The position numbers and the translations under genes were made by a program. Shown piece after piece: positions 12,028-26,902 of a DNA stretch of 64,000 nt. A model generated the notes under the pieces. The model searched no databases. It had not been told where the DNA came from and saw nothing but the letters and a program-made list of their open reading frames with translations. The stretch's first letter is position 1, and every line of letters starts with the position of its first letter. The DNA comes from Megachile rotundata (lineage: Eukaryota; Arthropoda; Insecta; Hymenoptera; Megachilidae): contig NW_027473486.1 in assembly GCF_050947335.1 (NCBI RefSeq), forward strand, positions 186,001 to 250,000, read 5' to 3'.

Positions 12028-12774
12028 TAATAATATGAGTTAGATCGATAATGATAAGAGTAGTAAGTACAGTAATTGTCGTTCTGTCGATCATATAAGC
12101 ATAATATGGCTAATAATATGAGTTAGATTGATAATAATAAGAGTAATAAGTATAGTACTTGTCGTTCTATCGATCATATAAGCATAATATGGCTAATAAT
12201 ATGAGTTAGATTGATAATAGTATGAGTAATAGGTATAGTAATTGTCGTTCTATCGATCATATAAGCATAATATGGCTAATAATATGAGTTAGATTGATAA
12301 TAGTAAGTGTAATAAGTACAGTAATTGTCGTTCTGTCGATCATATAAGCATAATATGGCTAATAATATGAGTTAGATTGATAATAATAAGAGTAGTGAGT
12401 ATAGTAATTGTCGTTCTATCGATCGTATAAGCATAATATGGCTAATAATATGAGTTAGATTGATAATAATAAGAGTAATAAGTATAGTAATTGTCGTTCT
12501 ATCGATCATTTAAGCATAATATGGCTAATAATATGAGTTAGATTGATAATAATAAGAGTAATATATATAGTAATTGTCGTTCTATCGATCATATAAGCAT
12601 AATATGGCTAATAATATGAGTTAGATCGATAATGATAAGAGTAGTAAGTACAGTAATTGTCGTTCTATCGATCATATAAGCATAATATGGCTAATAATAT
12701 GAGTTAGATTGATAATAATAAGAGTAATGGGTATAGTAATTGTCGTTCTGTCGATCATATAAGCATAATATGGC

Positions 12775-14683
12775 TAATAATATGAGTTAGATTGATAATA
12801 ATAAGAGTAATAAGTATAGTACTTGTCGTTCTATCGATCATATAAGCATAATATGGCTAATAATATGAGTTAGATTGATAATAGTATGAGTATTAGGTAT
12901 AGTAATTGTCGTTCTATCGATCATTTAAGCATAATATGGCTAATAATATGAGTTAGATTGATAATAATAAGAGTAATGAGTATAGTAATTGTAGTTCTAT
13001 CGATCATTTAAGCATAATATGGCTAATAATATGAGTTAGATTCATAATAATAAGAGTAATAAGTATAGTAATTGTCGTTCTATCGATCATATAAGCATAA
13101 TATGGCTAATAATATGAGTTAGCTTGATAATAATAAGAGTAATAAGTATAGTAATTGTCGTTCTATCGATCATTTAAGCATAATATGGCTAATAATATGA
13201 GTTAGATTGATAATAATAAGAGTAATAAGTATAGTAATTGTCGTTCTATCGATCATTTAAGCATAATATGGCTAATAATATGAGTTAGGTTGATAAAAAT
13301 AAGAATAATAAGTATAGTAATTGTCGTTCTGTCGATCATATAAGCATAATATGGCTAATAATATGAGTTAGCTTGATAATAATAAGAGTAATAAGTATAG
13401 TACTTGTCGTTCTATCGATCATATAAGCATAATATGGCTAATAATATGAGTTAGATTGATAATAGTATGAGTAATAGGTATAGTAATTGTCGTTCTATCG
13501 ATCATATAAGCATAATATGGCTAATAATATGAGTTAGATTGATAATAGTAAGTGTAATAAGTACAGTAATTGTCGTTCTGTCGATCATATAAGCATAATA
13601 TGGCTAATAATATGAGTTAGATTGATAATAATAAGAGTAGTGAGTATAGTAATTGCCGTTCTATCGATCATATAAGCATAATATGGCTAATAATATGAGT
13701 TAGATTGATAATAATAAGAGTAATAAGTATAGTAATTGTCGTTCTATCGATCATATAAGCATAATATGGCTAATAATATGAGTTAGATTGATAATAATAA
13801 GAGTAATAAGTATAGTACTTGTCGTTCTATCGATCATATAAGCATAATATGGCTAATAATATGAGTTAGATTGATAATAGTATGAGTATTAGGTATAGTA
13901 ATTGTCGTTCTATCGATCATTTAAGCATAATATGGCTAATAATATGAGTTAGATTGATAATAATAAGAGTAATGAGTATAGTAATTGTAGTTCTATCGAT
14001 CATATCTGCATAATATGGTTAATAATATGAGTTAGATTCATAATAATAAGAGTAATAAGTATAGTAATTGTCGTTCTATCGATCATTTAAGCATAATATG
14101 GCTAATAATATGAGTTAGATTGATAATAATAAGAGTAATAAGTATAGTAATTGTCGGTCTATCGATCATATAACCATAATATGGCTAATAATATGAGTTA
14201 GATTGATAATAATAAGAGTAATAAGTATAGTAATTGTCGTTCTATCGATCATTTAAGCATAATATGGCTAGTAATATGAGTTAGATTGATAATAATAAGA
14301 GTAATAAGTATAGTAATTGTCGTTCTATCGATCATTTAAGCATAATATGGCTAATAATATGAGTTAGGTAGATAAAAATAAGAATAATAAGTATAGTAAT
14401 TGTCGTTCTATCGATCATACAAGCATAATATGGTTAATAATATGAGTTAGATTGATAATAATAAGAGTAATAAGTATAGTAATTGTCGTTCTATCGATCA
14501 TATAAGCATAATATGGCTAATAATATGAGTAAGATTGATAATAATAATAGTAATAAGTGTAGTAATTGTCGTTCTATCGATCATATCTGCATAATATGGC
14601 TAATAATATGAGTTAGATTGATAATAATAAGAGTAATAAGTGTAGTAATTGTCGTTCTATCGATCATTTAAGCATAATATGGC
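12775..14683 (+). repeat. 35-monomer unit, truncated copy 2 (23 monomers)
   Basis: Collinear with 9870-11778, then diverges where copy 1 has class I. A third, more distant relative begins at 41737. That offset, 28962 bp, equals 349 monomers minus five net bases, the sum of the single-base indels in between. Confidence 0.85.
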
Positions 14684-15430
14684 TAATAATATGAGTTAGA
14701 TTGATAATAATAAGAGTAATAAGTATAGTAATTGTCGTTCTATCGATCATTTAAGCATAATATGGCTAGTAATATGAGTTAGATTGATAATAATAAGAGT
14801 AATAAGTATAGTAATTGTCGTTCTATCGATCATTTAAGCATAATATGGCTAATAATATGAGTTAGGTAGATAAAAATAAGAATAATAAGTATAGTACTTG
14901 TCGTTCTATCGATCATATAAGCATAATATGGCTAATAATATGAGTTAGATTGATAATAGTATGAGTATTAGGTATAGTAATTGTCGTTCTATCGATCATT
15001 TAAGCATAATATGGCTAATAATATGAGTTAGATTGATAATAATAAGAGTAATGAGTATAGTAATTGTAGTTCTATCGATCATATCTGCATAATATGGTTA
15101 ATAATATGAGTTAGATTCATAATAATAAGAGTAATAAGTATAGTAATTGTCGTTCTATCGATCATTTAAGCATAATATGGCTAATAATATGAGTTAGATT
15201 GATAATAATAAGAGTAATAAGTATAGTAATTGTCGTTCTATCGATCATATAACCATAATATGGCTAATAATATGAGTTAGATTGATAATAATAAGAGTAA
15301 TAAGTATAGTAATTGTCGTTCTATCGATCATTTAAGCATAATATGGCTAGTAATATGAGTTAGATTGATAATAATAAGAGTAATAAGTATAGTAATTGTC
15401 GTTCTATCGATCATTTAAGCATAATATGGC
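14684..15430 (+). repeat. bridge into the super-unit region
   Basis: Nine monomers: A, A, a G/K chimera (14850), B, M, L, A, A with ATAACC tail, A with TAGTAATATG. The same string precedes the super-unit starts at 18917, 23316 and 29957, so this is the tail of an incomplete super-unit. Confidence 0.78.
14850..14932 (+). repeat. chimeric monomer, G front with K core
   Basis: The first half is class G (TTAGGTAGATAAAAA) and the core is class K (GTACTTGTCG). It recurs at 18336, 22735 and 29376 with the same neighbours, so the fusion arose once and was copied. The exchange point lies between the A5 run and the GTACTT core, a stretch where G and K sequences are alike. Confidence 0.82.
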
Positions 15431-18400
15431 TAATAATATGAGTTAGGTAGATAAAAATAAGAATAATAAGTATAGTAATTGTCGTTCTATCGATCATATC
15501 TGCATAATATGGCTAATAATATGAGTTAGATTGATAATAATAAGAGTAATAAGTGTAGTAATTGTCGTTCTATCGATCATTTAAGCATAATATGGCTAAT
15601 AATATGAGTTAGATTGATAATAATAAGAGTAATATATATAGGAATTGTCGTTCTATCGATCATATAAGCATAATATGGCTAATAATATGAGTTAGATCGA
15701 TAATGATAAGAGTAGTAAGTACAGTAATTGTCGTTCTATCGATCATATAAGCATAATATGGCTAATAATATGAGTTAGATTGATAATAATAAGAGTAATG
15801 GGTATAGTAATTGTCGTTCTGTCGATCATATAAGCATAATATGGCTAATAATATGAGTTAGATTGATAATAATAAGAGTAATAAGTATAGTACTTGTCGT
15901 TCTATCGATCATATAAGCATAATATGGCTAATAATATGAGTTAGATTGATAATAGTATGAGTAATAGGTATAGTAATTGTCGTTCTATCGATCATTTAAG
16001 CATAATATGGCTAATATTATGAGTTAGATCGATAATGATAAGAGTAGTAAGTACAGTAATTGTCGTTCTGTCGATCATATAAGCATAATATGGCTAATAA
16101 TATGAGTTAGATTGATAATAATAAGAGTAATAAGTATAGTACTTGTCGTTCTATCGATCATATAAGCATAATATGGCTAATAATATGAGTTAGATTGATA
16201 ATAGTATGAGTAATAGGTATAGTAATTGTCGTTCTATCGATCATATAAGCATAATATGGCTAATAATATGAGTTAGATTGATAATAGTAAGTGTAATAAG
16301 TACAGTAATTGTCGTTCTGTCGATCATATAAGCATAATATGGCTAATAATATGAGTTAGATTGATAATAATAAGAGTAGTGAGTATAGTAATTGTCGTTC
16401 TATCGATCATATAAGCATAATATGGCTAATAATATGAGTTAGATTGATAATAATAAGAGTAATAAGTATAGTAATTGTCGTTCTATCGATCATTTAAGCA
16501 TAATATGGCTAATAATATGAGTTAGATTGATAATAATAAGAGTAATATATATAGTAATTGTCGTTCTATCGATCATATAAGCATAATATGGCTAATAATA
16601 TGAGTTAGATCGATAATGATAAGAGTAGTAAGTACAGTAATTGTCGTTCTATCGATCATATAAGCATAATATGGCTAATAATATGAGTTAGATTGATAAT
16701 AATAAGAGTAATATATATAGTAATTGTCGTTCTATCGATCATATAAGCATAATATGGCTAATAATATGAGTTAGATCGATAATGATAAGAGTAGTAAGTA
16801 CAGTAATTGTCGTTCTATCGATCATATAAGCATAATATGGCTAATAATATGAGTTAGATTGATAATAATAAGAGTAATGGGTATAGTAATTGTCGTTCTG
16901 TCGATCATATAAGCATAATATGGCTAATAATATGAGTTAGATTGATAATAATAAGAGTAATAAGTATAGTACTTGTCGTTCTATCGATCATATAAGCATA
17001 ATATGGCTAATAATATGAGTTAGATTGATAATAGTATGAGTAATAGGTATAGTAATTGTCGTTCTATCGATCATATAAGCATAATATGGCTAATAATATG
17101 AGTTAGATTGATAATAGTAAGTGTAATAAGTACAGTAATTGTCGTTCTGTCGATCATATAAGCATAATATGGCTAATAATATGAGTTAGATTGATAATAA
17201 TAAGAGTAATAAGTATAGTACTTGTCGTTCTATCGATCATATAAGCATAATATGGCTAATAATATGAGTTAGATTGATAATAATAAGAGTAATAAGTATA
17301 GTAATTGTCGTGCTATCGATCATTTAAGCATAATATGGCTAATATTATGAGTTAGATCGATAATGATAAGAGTAGTAAGTACAGTAATTGTCGTTCTGTC
17401 GATCATATAAGCATAATATGGCTAATAATATGAGTTAGATTGATAATAATAAGAGTAATAAGTATAGTACTTGTCGTTCTATCGATCATATAAGCATAAT
17501 ATGGCTAATAATATGAGTTAGATTGATAATAGTATGAGTAATAGGTATAGTAATTGTCGTTCTATCGATCATATAAGCATAATATGGCTAATAATATGAG
17601 TTAGATTGATAATAGTAAGTGTAATAAGTACAGTAATTGTCGTTCTGTCGATCATATAAGCATAATATGGCTAATAATATGAGTTAGATTGATAATAATA
17701 AGAGTAGTGAGTATAGTAATTGTCGTTCTATCGATCATATAAGCATAATATGGCTAGTAATATGAGTTAGATTGATAATAATAAGAGTAATAAGTATAGT
17801 AATTGTCGTTCTATCGATCATTTAAGCATAATATGGCTAATAATATGAGTTAGGTAGATAAAAATAAGAATAATAAGTATAGTAATTGTCGTTCTATCGA
17901 TCATACAAGCATAATATGGTTAATAATATGAGTTAGATTGATAATAATAAGAGTAATAAGTATAGTAATTGTCGTTCTATCGATCATATAAGCATAATAT
18001 GGCTAATAATATGAGTAAGATTGATAATAATAATAGTAATAAGTGTAGTAATTGTCGTTCTATCGATCATATCTGCATAATATGGCTAATAATATGAGTT
18101 AGATTGATAATAATAAGAGTAATAAGTGTAGTAATTGTCGTTCTATCGATCATTTAAGCATAATATGGCTAATAATATGAGTTAGATTGATAATAATAAG
18201 AGTAATAAGTATAGTAATTGTCGTTCTATCGATCATTTAAGCATAATATGGCTAGTAATATGAGTTAGATTGATAATAATAAGAGTAATAAGTATAGTAA
18301 TTGTCGTTCTATCGATCATTTAAGCATAATATGGCTAATAATATGAGTTAGGTAGATAAAAATAAGAATAATAAGTATAGTACTTGTCGTTCTATCGATC

Positions 18401-18916
18401 ATATAAGCATAATATGGCTAATAATATGAGTTAGATTGATAATAGTATGAGTATTAGGTATAGTAATTGTCGTTCTATCGATCATTTAAGCATAATATGG
18501 CTAATAATATGAGTTAGATTGATAATAATAAGAGTAATGAGTATAGTAATTGTAGTTCTATCGATCATATCTGCATAATATGGTTAATAATATGAGTTAG
18601 ATTCATAATAATAAGAGTAATAAGTATAGTAATTGTCGTTCTATCGATCATTTAAGCATAATATGGCTAATAATATGAGTTAGATTGATAATAATAAGAG
18701 TAATAAGTATAGTAATTGTCGTTCTATCGATCATATAACCATAATATGGCTAATAATATGAGTTAGATTGATAATAATAAGAGTAATAAGTATAGTAATT
18801 GTCGTTCTATCGATCATTTAAGCATAATATGGCTAGTAATATGAGTTAGATTGATAATAATAAGAGTAATAAGTATAGTAATTGTCGTTCTATCGATCAT
18901 TTAAGCATAATATGGC
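15431..18916 (+). repeat. super-unit S1 (42 monomers, 3486 bp)
   Basis: Opens with the G monomer carrying a CATATCTGC tail, then A, A, I (GGAATT form), E', J, K, B and a perfect-hairpin E'. It runs through I-E'-I-E'-J-K-B-C, K, an A with GTCGTGCT, and ends with the G, A, H, A ... G/K, B, M, L, A, A, A, A string. Its first part matches S4 at an offset of exactly 9960 bp (120 monomers). Confidence 0.85.
16001..16021. repeat. perfect inverted repeat at a TAATATTATG joint (first of about 28)
   Basis: An A-to-T change turns the right arm into ATATTATG, which pairs fully with CATAATAT around GGCTA. I count about 28 joints of this form, from 16001 to about 56.6 kb. All follow a CATTTAAGC tail and all open an E' monomer. 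The common context says they share one origin. Whether the restored pairing matters is not shown by the sequence. Confidence 0.85.
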
Positions 18917-21900
18917 TAATAATATGAGTTAGGTAGATAAAAATAAGAATAATAAGTATAGTAATTGTCGTTCTATCGATCATATCTGCATAATATGGCT
19001 AATAATATGAGTTAGATTGATAATAATAAGAGTAATAAGTGTAGTAATTGTCGTTCTATCGATCATTTAAGCATAATATGGCTAATAATATGAGTTAGAT
19101 TGATAATAATAAGAGTAATATATATAGGAATTGTCGTTCTATCGATCATATAAGCATAATATGGCTAATAATATGAGTTAGATCGATAATGATAAGAGTA
19201 GTAAGTACAGTAATTGTCGTTCTATCGATCATATAAGCATAATATGGCTAATAATATGAGTTAGATTGATAATAATAAGAGCAATGGGTATAGTAATTGT
19301 CGTTCTGTCGATCATATAAGCATAATATGGCTAATAATATGAGTTAGATTGATAATAATAAGAGTAATAAGTATAGTACTTGTCGTTCTATCGATCATAT
19401 AAGCATAATATGGCTAATAATATGAGTTAGATTGATAATAGTATGAGTAATAGGTATAGTAATTGTCGTTCTATCGATCATTTAAGCATAATATGGCTAA
19501 TATTATGAGTTAGATCGATAATGATAAGAGTAGTAAGTACAGTAATTGTCGTTCTGTCGATCATATAAGCATAATATGGCAAATAATATGAGTTAGATTG
19601 ATAATAATAAGAGTAATAAGTATAGTACTTGTCGTTCTATCGATCATATAAGCATAATATGGCTAATAATATGAGTTAGATTGATAATAGTATGAGTAAT
19701 AGGTATAGTAATTGTCGTTCTGTCGATCATATAAGCATAATATGGCTAATAATATGAGTTAGATTGATAATAATAAGAGTAATAAGTATAGTACTTGTCG
19801 TTCTATCGATCATATAAGCATAATATGGCTAATAATATGAATTAGATTGATAATAGTATGAGTAATAGGTATAGTAATTGTCGTTCTATCGATCATTTAA
19901 GCATAATATGGCTAATAATATGAGTTAGATCGATAATGATAAGAGTAGTAAGTACAGTAATTGTCGTTCTATCGATCATATAAGCATAATATGGCTAATA
20001 ATATGAGTTAGATTGATAATAATAAGAGTAATGGGTATAGTAATTGTCGTTCTGTCGATCATATAAGCATAATATGGCTAATAATATGAGTTAGATTGAT
20101 AATAATAAGAGTAATAAGTATAGTACTTGTCGTTCTATCGATCATATAAGCATAATATGGCTAATAATATGAGTTAGATTGATAATAGTATGAGTAATAG
20201 GTATAGTAATTGTCGTTCTATCGATCATATAAGCATAATATGGCTAATAATATGAGTTAGATTGATAATAGTAAGTGTAATAAGTACAGTAATTGTCGTT
20301 CTGTCGATCATATAAGCATAATATGGCTAATAATATGAGTTAGATTGATAATAATAAGAGTAATAAGTATAGTACTTGTCGTTCTATCGATCATATAAGC
20401 ATAATATGGCTAATAATATGAGTTAGATTGATAATAATAAGAGTAATAAGTATAGTAATTGTCGTGCTATCGATCATTTAAGCATAATATGGCTAATATT
20501 ATGAGTTAGATCGATAATGATAAGAGTAGTAAGTACAGTAATTGTCGTTCTGTCGATCATATAAGCATAATATGGCTAATAATATGAGTTAGATTGATAA
20601 TAATAAGAGTAATAAGTATAGTACTTGTCGTTCTATCGATCATATAAGCATAATATGGCTAATAATATGAGTTAGATTGATAATAGTATGAGTAATAGGT
20701 ATAGTAATTGTCGTTCTATCGATCATATAAGCATAATATGGCTAATAATATGAGTTAGATTGATAATAGTAAGTGTAATAAGTACAGTAATTGTCGTTCT
20801 GTCGATCATATAAGCATAATATGGCTAATAATATGAGTTAGATTGATAATAATAAGAGTAATAAGTATAGTACTTGTCGTTCTATCGATCATATAAGCAT
20901 AATATGGCTAATAATATGAGTTAGATTGATAATAGTATGAGTAATAGGTATAGTAATTGTCGTTCTGTCGATCATATAAGCATAATATGGCTAATAATAT
21001 GAGTTAGATTGATAATAATAAGAGTAATAAGTATAGTACTTGTCGTTCTATCGATCATATAAGCATAATATGGCTAATAATATGAGTTAGATTGATAATA
21101 GTATGAGTAATAGGTATAGTAATTGTCGTTCTATCGATCATTTAAGCATAATATGGCTAATAATATGAGTTAGATCGATAATGATAAGAGTAGTAAGTAC
21201 AGTAATTGTCGTTCTATCGATCATATAAGCATAATATGGCTAATAATATGAGTTAGATTGATAATAATAAGAGTAATGGGTATAGTAATTGTCGTTCTGT
21301 CGATCATATAAGCATAATATGGCTAATAATATGAGTTAGATTGATAATAATAAGAGTAATAAGTATAGTACTTGTCGTTCTATCGATCATATAAGCATAA
21401 TATGGCTAATAATATGAGTTAGATTGATAATAGTATGAGTAATAGGTATAGTAATTGTCGTTCTATCGATCATATAAGCATAATATGGCTAATAATATGA
21501 GTTAGATTGATAATAGTAAGTGTAATAAGTACAGTAATTGTCGTTCTGTCGATCATATAAGCATAATATGGCTAATAATATGAGTTAGATTGATAATAAT
21601 AAGAGTAATAAGTATAGTACTTGTCGTTCTATCGATCATATAAGCATAATATGGCTAATAATATGAGTTAGATTGATAATAATAAGAGTAATAAGTATAG
21701 TAATTGTCGTGCTATCGGTCATTTAAGCATAATATGGCTAATATTATGAGTTAGATCGATAATGATAAGAGTAGTAAGTACAGTAATTGTCGTTCTGTCG
21801 ATCATATAAGCATAATATGGCTAATAATATGAGTTAGATTGATAATAATAAGAGTAATAAGTATAGTACTTGTCGTTCTATCGATCATATAAGCATAATA

Positions 21901-23315
21901 TGGCTAATAATATGAGTTAGATTGATAATAGTATGAGTAATAGGTATAGTAATTGTCGTTCTATCGATCATATAAGCATAATATGGCTAATAATATGAGT
22001 TAGATTGATAATAGTAAGTGTAATAAGTACAGTAATTGTCGTTCTGTCGATCATATAAGCATAATATGGCTAATAATATGAGTTAGATTGATAATAATAA
22101 GAGTAGTGAGTATAGTAATTGTCGTTCTATCGATCATATAAGCATAATATGGCTAGTAATATGAGTTAGATTGATAATAATAAGAGTAATAAGTATAGTA
22201 ATTGTCGTTCTATCGATCATTTAAGCATAATATGGCTAATAATATGAGTTAGGTAGATAAAAATAAGAATAATAAGTATAGTAATTGTCGTTCTATCGAT
22301 CATACAAGCATAATATGGTTAATAATATGAGTTAGATTGATAATAATAAGAGTAATAAGTATAGTAATTGTCGTTCTATCGATCATATAAGCATAATATG
22401 GCTAATAATATGAGTAAGATTGATAATAATAATAGTAATAAGTGTAGTAATTGTCGTTCTATCGATCATATCTGCATAATATGGCTAATAATATGAGTTA
22501 GATTGATAATAATAAGAGTAATAAGTGTAGTAATTGTAGTTCTATCGATCATTTAAGCATAATATGGCTAATAATATGAGTTAGATTGATAATAATAAGA
22601 GTAATAAGTATAGTAATTGTCGTTCTATCGATCATTTAAGCATAATATGGCTAGTAATATGAGTTAGATTGATAATAATAAGAGTAATAAGTATAGTAAT
22701 TGTCGTTCTATCGATCATTTAAGCATAATATGGCTAATAATATGAGTTAGGTAGATAAAAATAAGAATAATAAGTATAGTACTTGTCGTTCTATCGATCA
22801 TATAAGCATAATATGGCTAATAATATGAGTTAGATTGATAATAGTATGAGTATTAGGTATAGTAATTGTCGTTCTATCGATCATTTAAGCATAATATGGC
22901 TAATAATATGAGTTAGATTGATAATAATAAGAGTAATGAGTATAGTAATTGTAGTTCTATCGATCATATCTGCATAATATGGTTAATAATATGAGTTAGA
23001 TTCATAATAATAAGAGTAATAAGTATAGTAATTGTCGTTCTATCGATCATTTAAGCATAATATGGCTAATAATATGAGTTAGATTGATAATAATAAGAGT
23101 AATAAGTATAGTAATTGTCGTTCTATCGATCATATAACCATAATATGGCTAATAATATGAGTTAGATTGATAATAATAAGAGTAATAAGTATAGTAATTG
23201 TCGTTCTTTCGATCATTTAAGCATAATATGGCTAGTAATATGAGTTAGATTGATAATAATAAGAGTAATAAGTATAGTAATTGTCGTTCTATCGATCATT
23301 TAAGCATAATATGGC
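18917..23315 (+). repeat. super-unit S2 (53 monomers, 4399 bp)
   Basis: Same opening and ending as S1, with extra K-B pairs and a 15-monomer internal duplication (near 19.6-22.1 kb, offset 1245). Two monomers here carry rare substitutions, GAGCAATGGG (near 19281) and GGCAAATAAT (19578). Both reappear 4399 bp later, showing how recent the copying into S3 was. Confidence 0.86.
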
Positions 23316-25390
23316 TAATAATATGAGTTAGGTAGATAAAAATAAGAATAATAAGTATAGTAATTGTCGTTCTATCGATCATATCTGCATAATATGGCTA
23401 ATAATATGAGTTAGATTGATAATAATAAGAGTAATAAGTGTAGTAATTGTCGTTCTATCGATCATTTAAGCATAATATGGCTAATAATATGAGTTAGATT
23501 GATAATAATAAGAGTAATATATATAGGAATTGTCGTTCTATCGATCATATAAGCATAATATGGCTAATAATATGAGTTAGATCGATAATGATAAGAGTAG
23601 TAAGTACAGTAATTGTCGTTCTATCGATCATATAAGCATAATATGGCTAATAATATGAGTTAGATTGATAATAATAAGAGCAATGGGTATAGTAATTGTC
23701 GTTCTGTCGATCATATAAGCATAATATGGCTAATAATATGAGTTAGATTGATAATAATAAGAGTAATAAGTATAGTACTTGTCGTTCTATCGATCATATA
23801 AGCATAATATGGCTAATAATATGAGTTAGATTGATAATAGTATGAGTAATAGGTATAGTAATTGTCGTTCTATCGATCATTTAAGCATAATATGGCTAAT
23901 ATTATGAGTTAGATCGATAATGATAAGAGTAGTAAGTACAGTAATTGTCGTTCTGTCGATCATATAAGCATAATATGGCAAATAATATGAGTTAGATTGA
24001 TAATAATAAGAGTAATAAGTATAGTACTTGTCGTTCTATCGATCATATAAGCATAATATGGCTAATAATATGAGTTAGATTGATAATAGTATGAGTAATA
24101 GGTATAGTAATTGTCGTTCTGTCGATCATATAAGCATAATATGGCTAATAATATGAGTTAGATTGATAATAATAAGAGTAATAAGTATAGTACTTGTCGT
24201 TCTATCGATCATATAAGCATAATATGGCTAATAATATGAGTTAGATTGATAATAGTATGAGTAATAGGTATAGTAATTGTCGTTCTATCGATCATTTAAG
24301 CATAATATGGCTAATATTATGAGTTAGATCGATAATGATAAGAGTAGTAAGTACAGTAATTGTCGTCCTATCGATCATTTAAGCATAATATGGCTAATAA
24401 TATGAGTTAGATTGATAATAATAAGAGTAATGAGTATAGTAATTGTAGTTCTATCGATCATATCTGCATAATATGGTTAATAATATGAGTTAGATTCATA
24501 ATAATAAGAGTAATAAGTATAGTAATTGTCGTTCTATCGATCATTTAAGCATAATATGGCTAATAATATGAGTTAGATTGATAATAATAAGAGTAATAAG
24601 TATAGTACTTGTCGTTCTATCGATCATATAAGCATAATATGGCTAATAATATGAGTTAGATTGATAATAGTATGAGTAATAGGTATAGTAATTGTCGTTC
24701 TGTCGATCATATAAGCATAATATGGCTAATAATATGAGTTAGATTGATAATAATAAGAGTAATAAGTATAGTACTTGTCGTTCTATCGATCATATAAGCA
24801 TAATATGGCTAATAATATGAGTTAGATTGATAATAGTATGAGTAATAGGTATAGTAATTGTCGTTCTATCGATCATTTAAGCATAATATGGCTAATATTA
24901 TGAGTTAGATCGATAATGATAAGAGTAGTAAGTACAGTAATTGTCGTCCTATCGATCATTTAAGCATAATATGGCTAATAATATGAGTTAGATTGATAAT
25001 AATAAGAGTAATGAGTATAGTAATTGTAGTTCTATCGATCATATCTGCATAATATGGTTAATAATATGAGTTAGATTCATAATAATAAGAGTAATAAGTA
25101 TAGTAATTGTCGTTCTATCGATCATTTAAGCATAATATGGCTAATAATATGAGTTAGATTGATAATAATAGGAGTAATAAGTATAGTAATTGTCGTTCTA
25201 TCGATCATATAACCATAATATGGCTAATAATATGAGTTAGATTGATAATAATAAGAGTAATAAGTATAGTAATTGTCGTTCTATCGATCATTTAAGCATA
25301 ATATGGCTAGTAATATGAGTTAGATTGATAATAATAAGAGTAATAAGTATAGTAATTGTCGTTCTATCGATCATTTAAGCATAATATGGC
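23316..25390 (+). repeat. super-unit S3 (25 monomers, 2075 bp)
   Basis: A short unit. It follows S2 exactly at offset 4399 until about 24360, including the GAGCAATGGG and GGCAAAT private changes. It then jumps into an M-L string. The K-B-K-B-E'-M-L end is itself partly repeated (about 24.3 and 24.9 kb), each copy carrying GTCGTCCT. Confidence 0.83.
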
Positions 25391-26902
25391 TAATAATATG
25401 AGTTAGGTAGATAAAAATAAGAATAATAAGTATAGTAATTGTCGTTCTATCGATCATATCTGCATAATATGGCTAATAATATGAGTTAGATTGATAATAA
25501 TAAGAGTAATAAGTGTAGTAATTGTCGTTCTATCGATCATTTAAGCATAATATGGCTAATAATATGAGTTAGATTGATAATAATAAGAGTAATATATATA
25601 GGAATTGTCGTTCTATCGATCATATAAGCATAATATGGCTAATAATATGAGTTAGATCGATAATGATAAGAGTAGTAAGTACAGTAATTGTCGTTCTATC
25701 GATCATATAAGCATAATATGGCTAATAATATGAGTTAGATTGATAATAATAAGAGTAATGGGTATAGTAATTGTCGTTCTGTCGATCATATAAGCATAAT
25801 ATGGCTAATAATATGAGTTAGATTGATAATAATAAGAGTAATAAATATAGTACTTGTCGTTCTATCGATCATATAAGCATAATATGGCTAATAATATGAG
25901 TTAGATTGATAATAGTATGAGTAATAGGTATAGTAATTGTCGTTCTATCGATCATTTAAGCATAATATGGCTAATATTATGAGTTAGATCGATAATGATA
26001 AGAGTAGTAAGTACAGTAATTGTCGTTCTGTCGATCATATAAGCATAATATGGCTAATAATATGAGTTAGATTGATAATAATAAGAGTAATAAGTATAGT
26101 ACTTGTCGTTCTATCGATCATATAAGCATAATATGGCTAATAATATGAGTTAGATTGATAATAGTATGAGTAATAGGTATAGTAATTGTCGTTCTGTCGA
26201 TCATATAAGCATAATATGGCTAATAATATGAGTTAGATTGATAATAATAAGAGTAATAAGTATAGTACTTGTCGTTCTATCGATCATATAAGCATAATAT
26301 GGCTAATAATATGAGTTAGATTGATAATAGTATGAGTAATAGGTATAGTAATTGTCGTTCTATCGATCATTTAAGCATAATATGGCTAATATTATGAGTT
26401 AGATCGATAATGATAAGAGTAGTAAGTACAGTAATTGTCGTTCTGTCGATCATATAAGCATAATATGGCTAATAATATGAGTTAGATTGATAATAATAAG
26501 AGTAATAAGTATAGTACTTGTCGTTCTATCGATCATATAAGCATAATATGGCTAATAATATGAGTTAGATTGATAATAGTATGAGTAGTAGGTATAGTAA
26601 TTGTCGTTCTATCGATCATATAAGCATAATATGGCTAATAATATGAGTTAGATTGATAATAGTAAGTGTAATAAGTAGAGTAATTGTCGTTCTGTCGATC
26701 ATATAAGCATAATATGGCTAATAATATGAGTTAGATTGATAATAATAAGAGTAGTGAGTATAGTAATTGTCGTTCTATCGATCATATAAGCATAATATGG
26801 CTAATAATATGAGTTAGATTGATAATAATAAGAGTAATAAGTATAGTAATTGTCGTTCTATCGATCATTTAAGCATAATATGGCTAATAATATGAGTTAG
26901 AT

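Larger units (their letters stand above)
9870..12774 (+). repeat. 35-monomer (2905-bp) unit, copy 1
   Basis: Starts K, B, M-type, L, A, then a TTAGCTTG monomer, and includes an A with a CATATAACC tail near 11271. Its first 23 monomers (to 11778) match 12775-14683 at an offset of exactly 2905 bp. The offset was checked at the TTAGCTTG monomer (10461 and 13366) and the ATAACC tail (11261 and 14166). The last twelve monomers (I, E', J, E', K, B, C, D, A, I, E', J) have no counterpart in copy 2. Confidence 0.85.

Noticed and set aside
16001..16021. Rho-independent terminator
   Set aside because: The stem is almost all A/T, there is no following T run, and it lies at about every 83 bp of a non-coding array.
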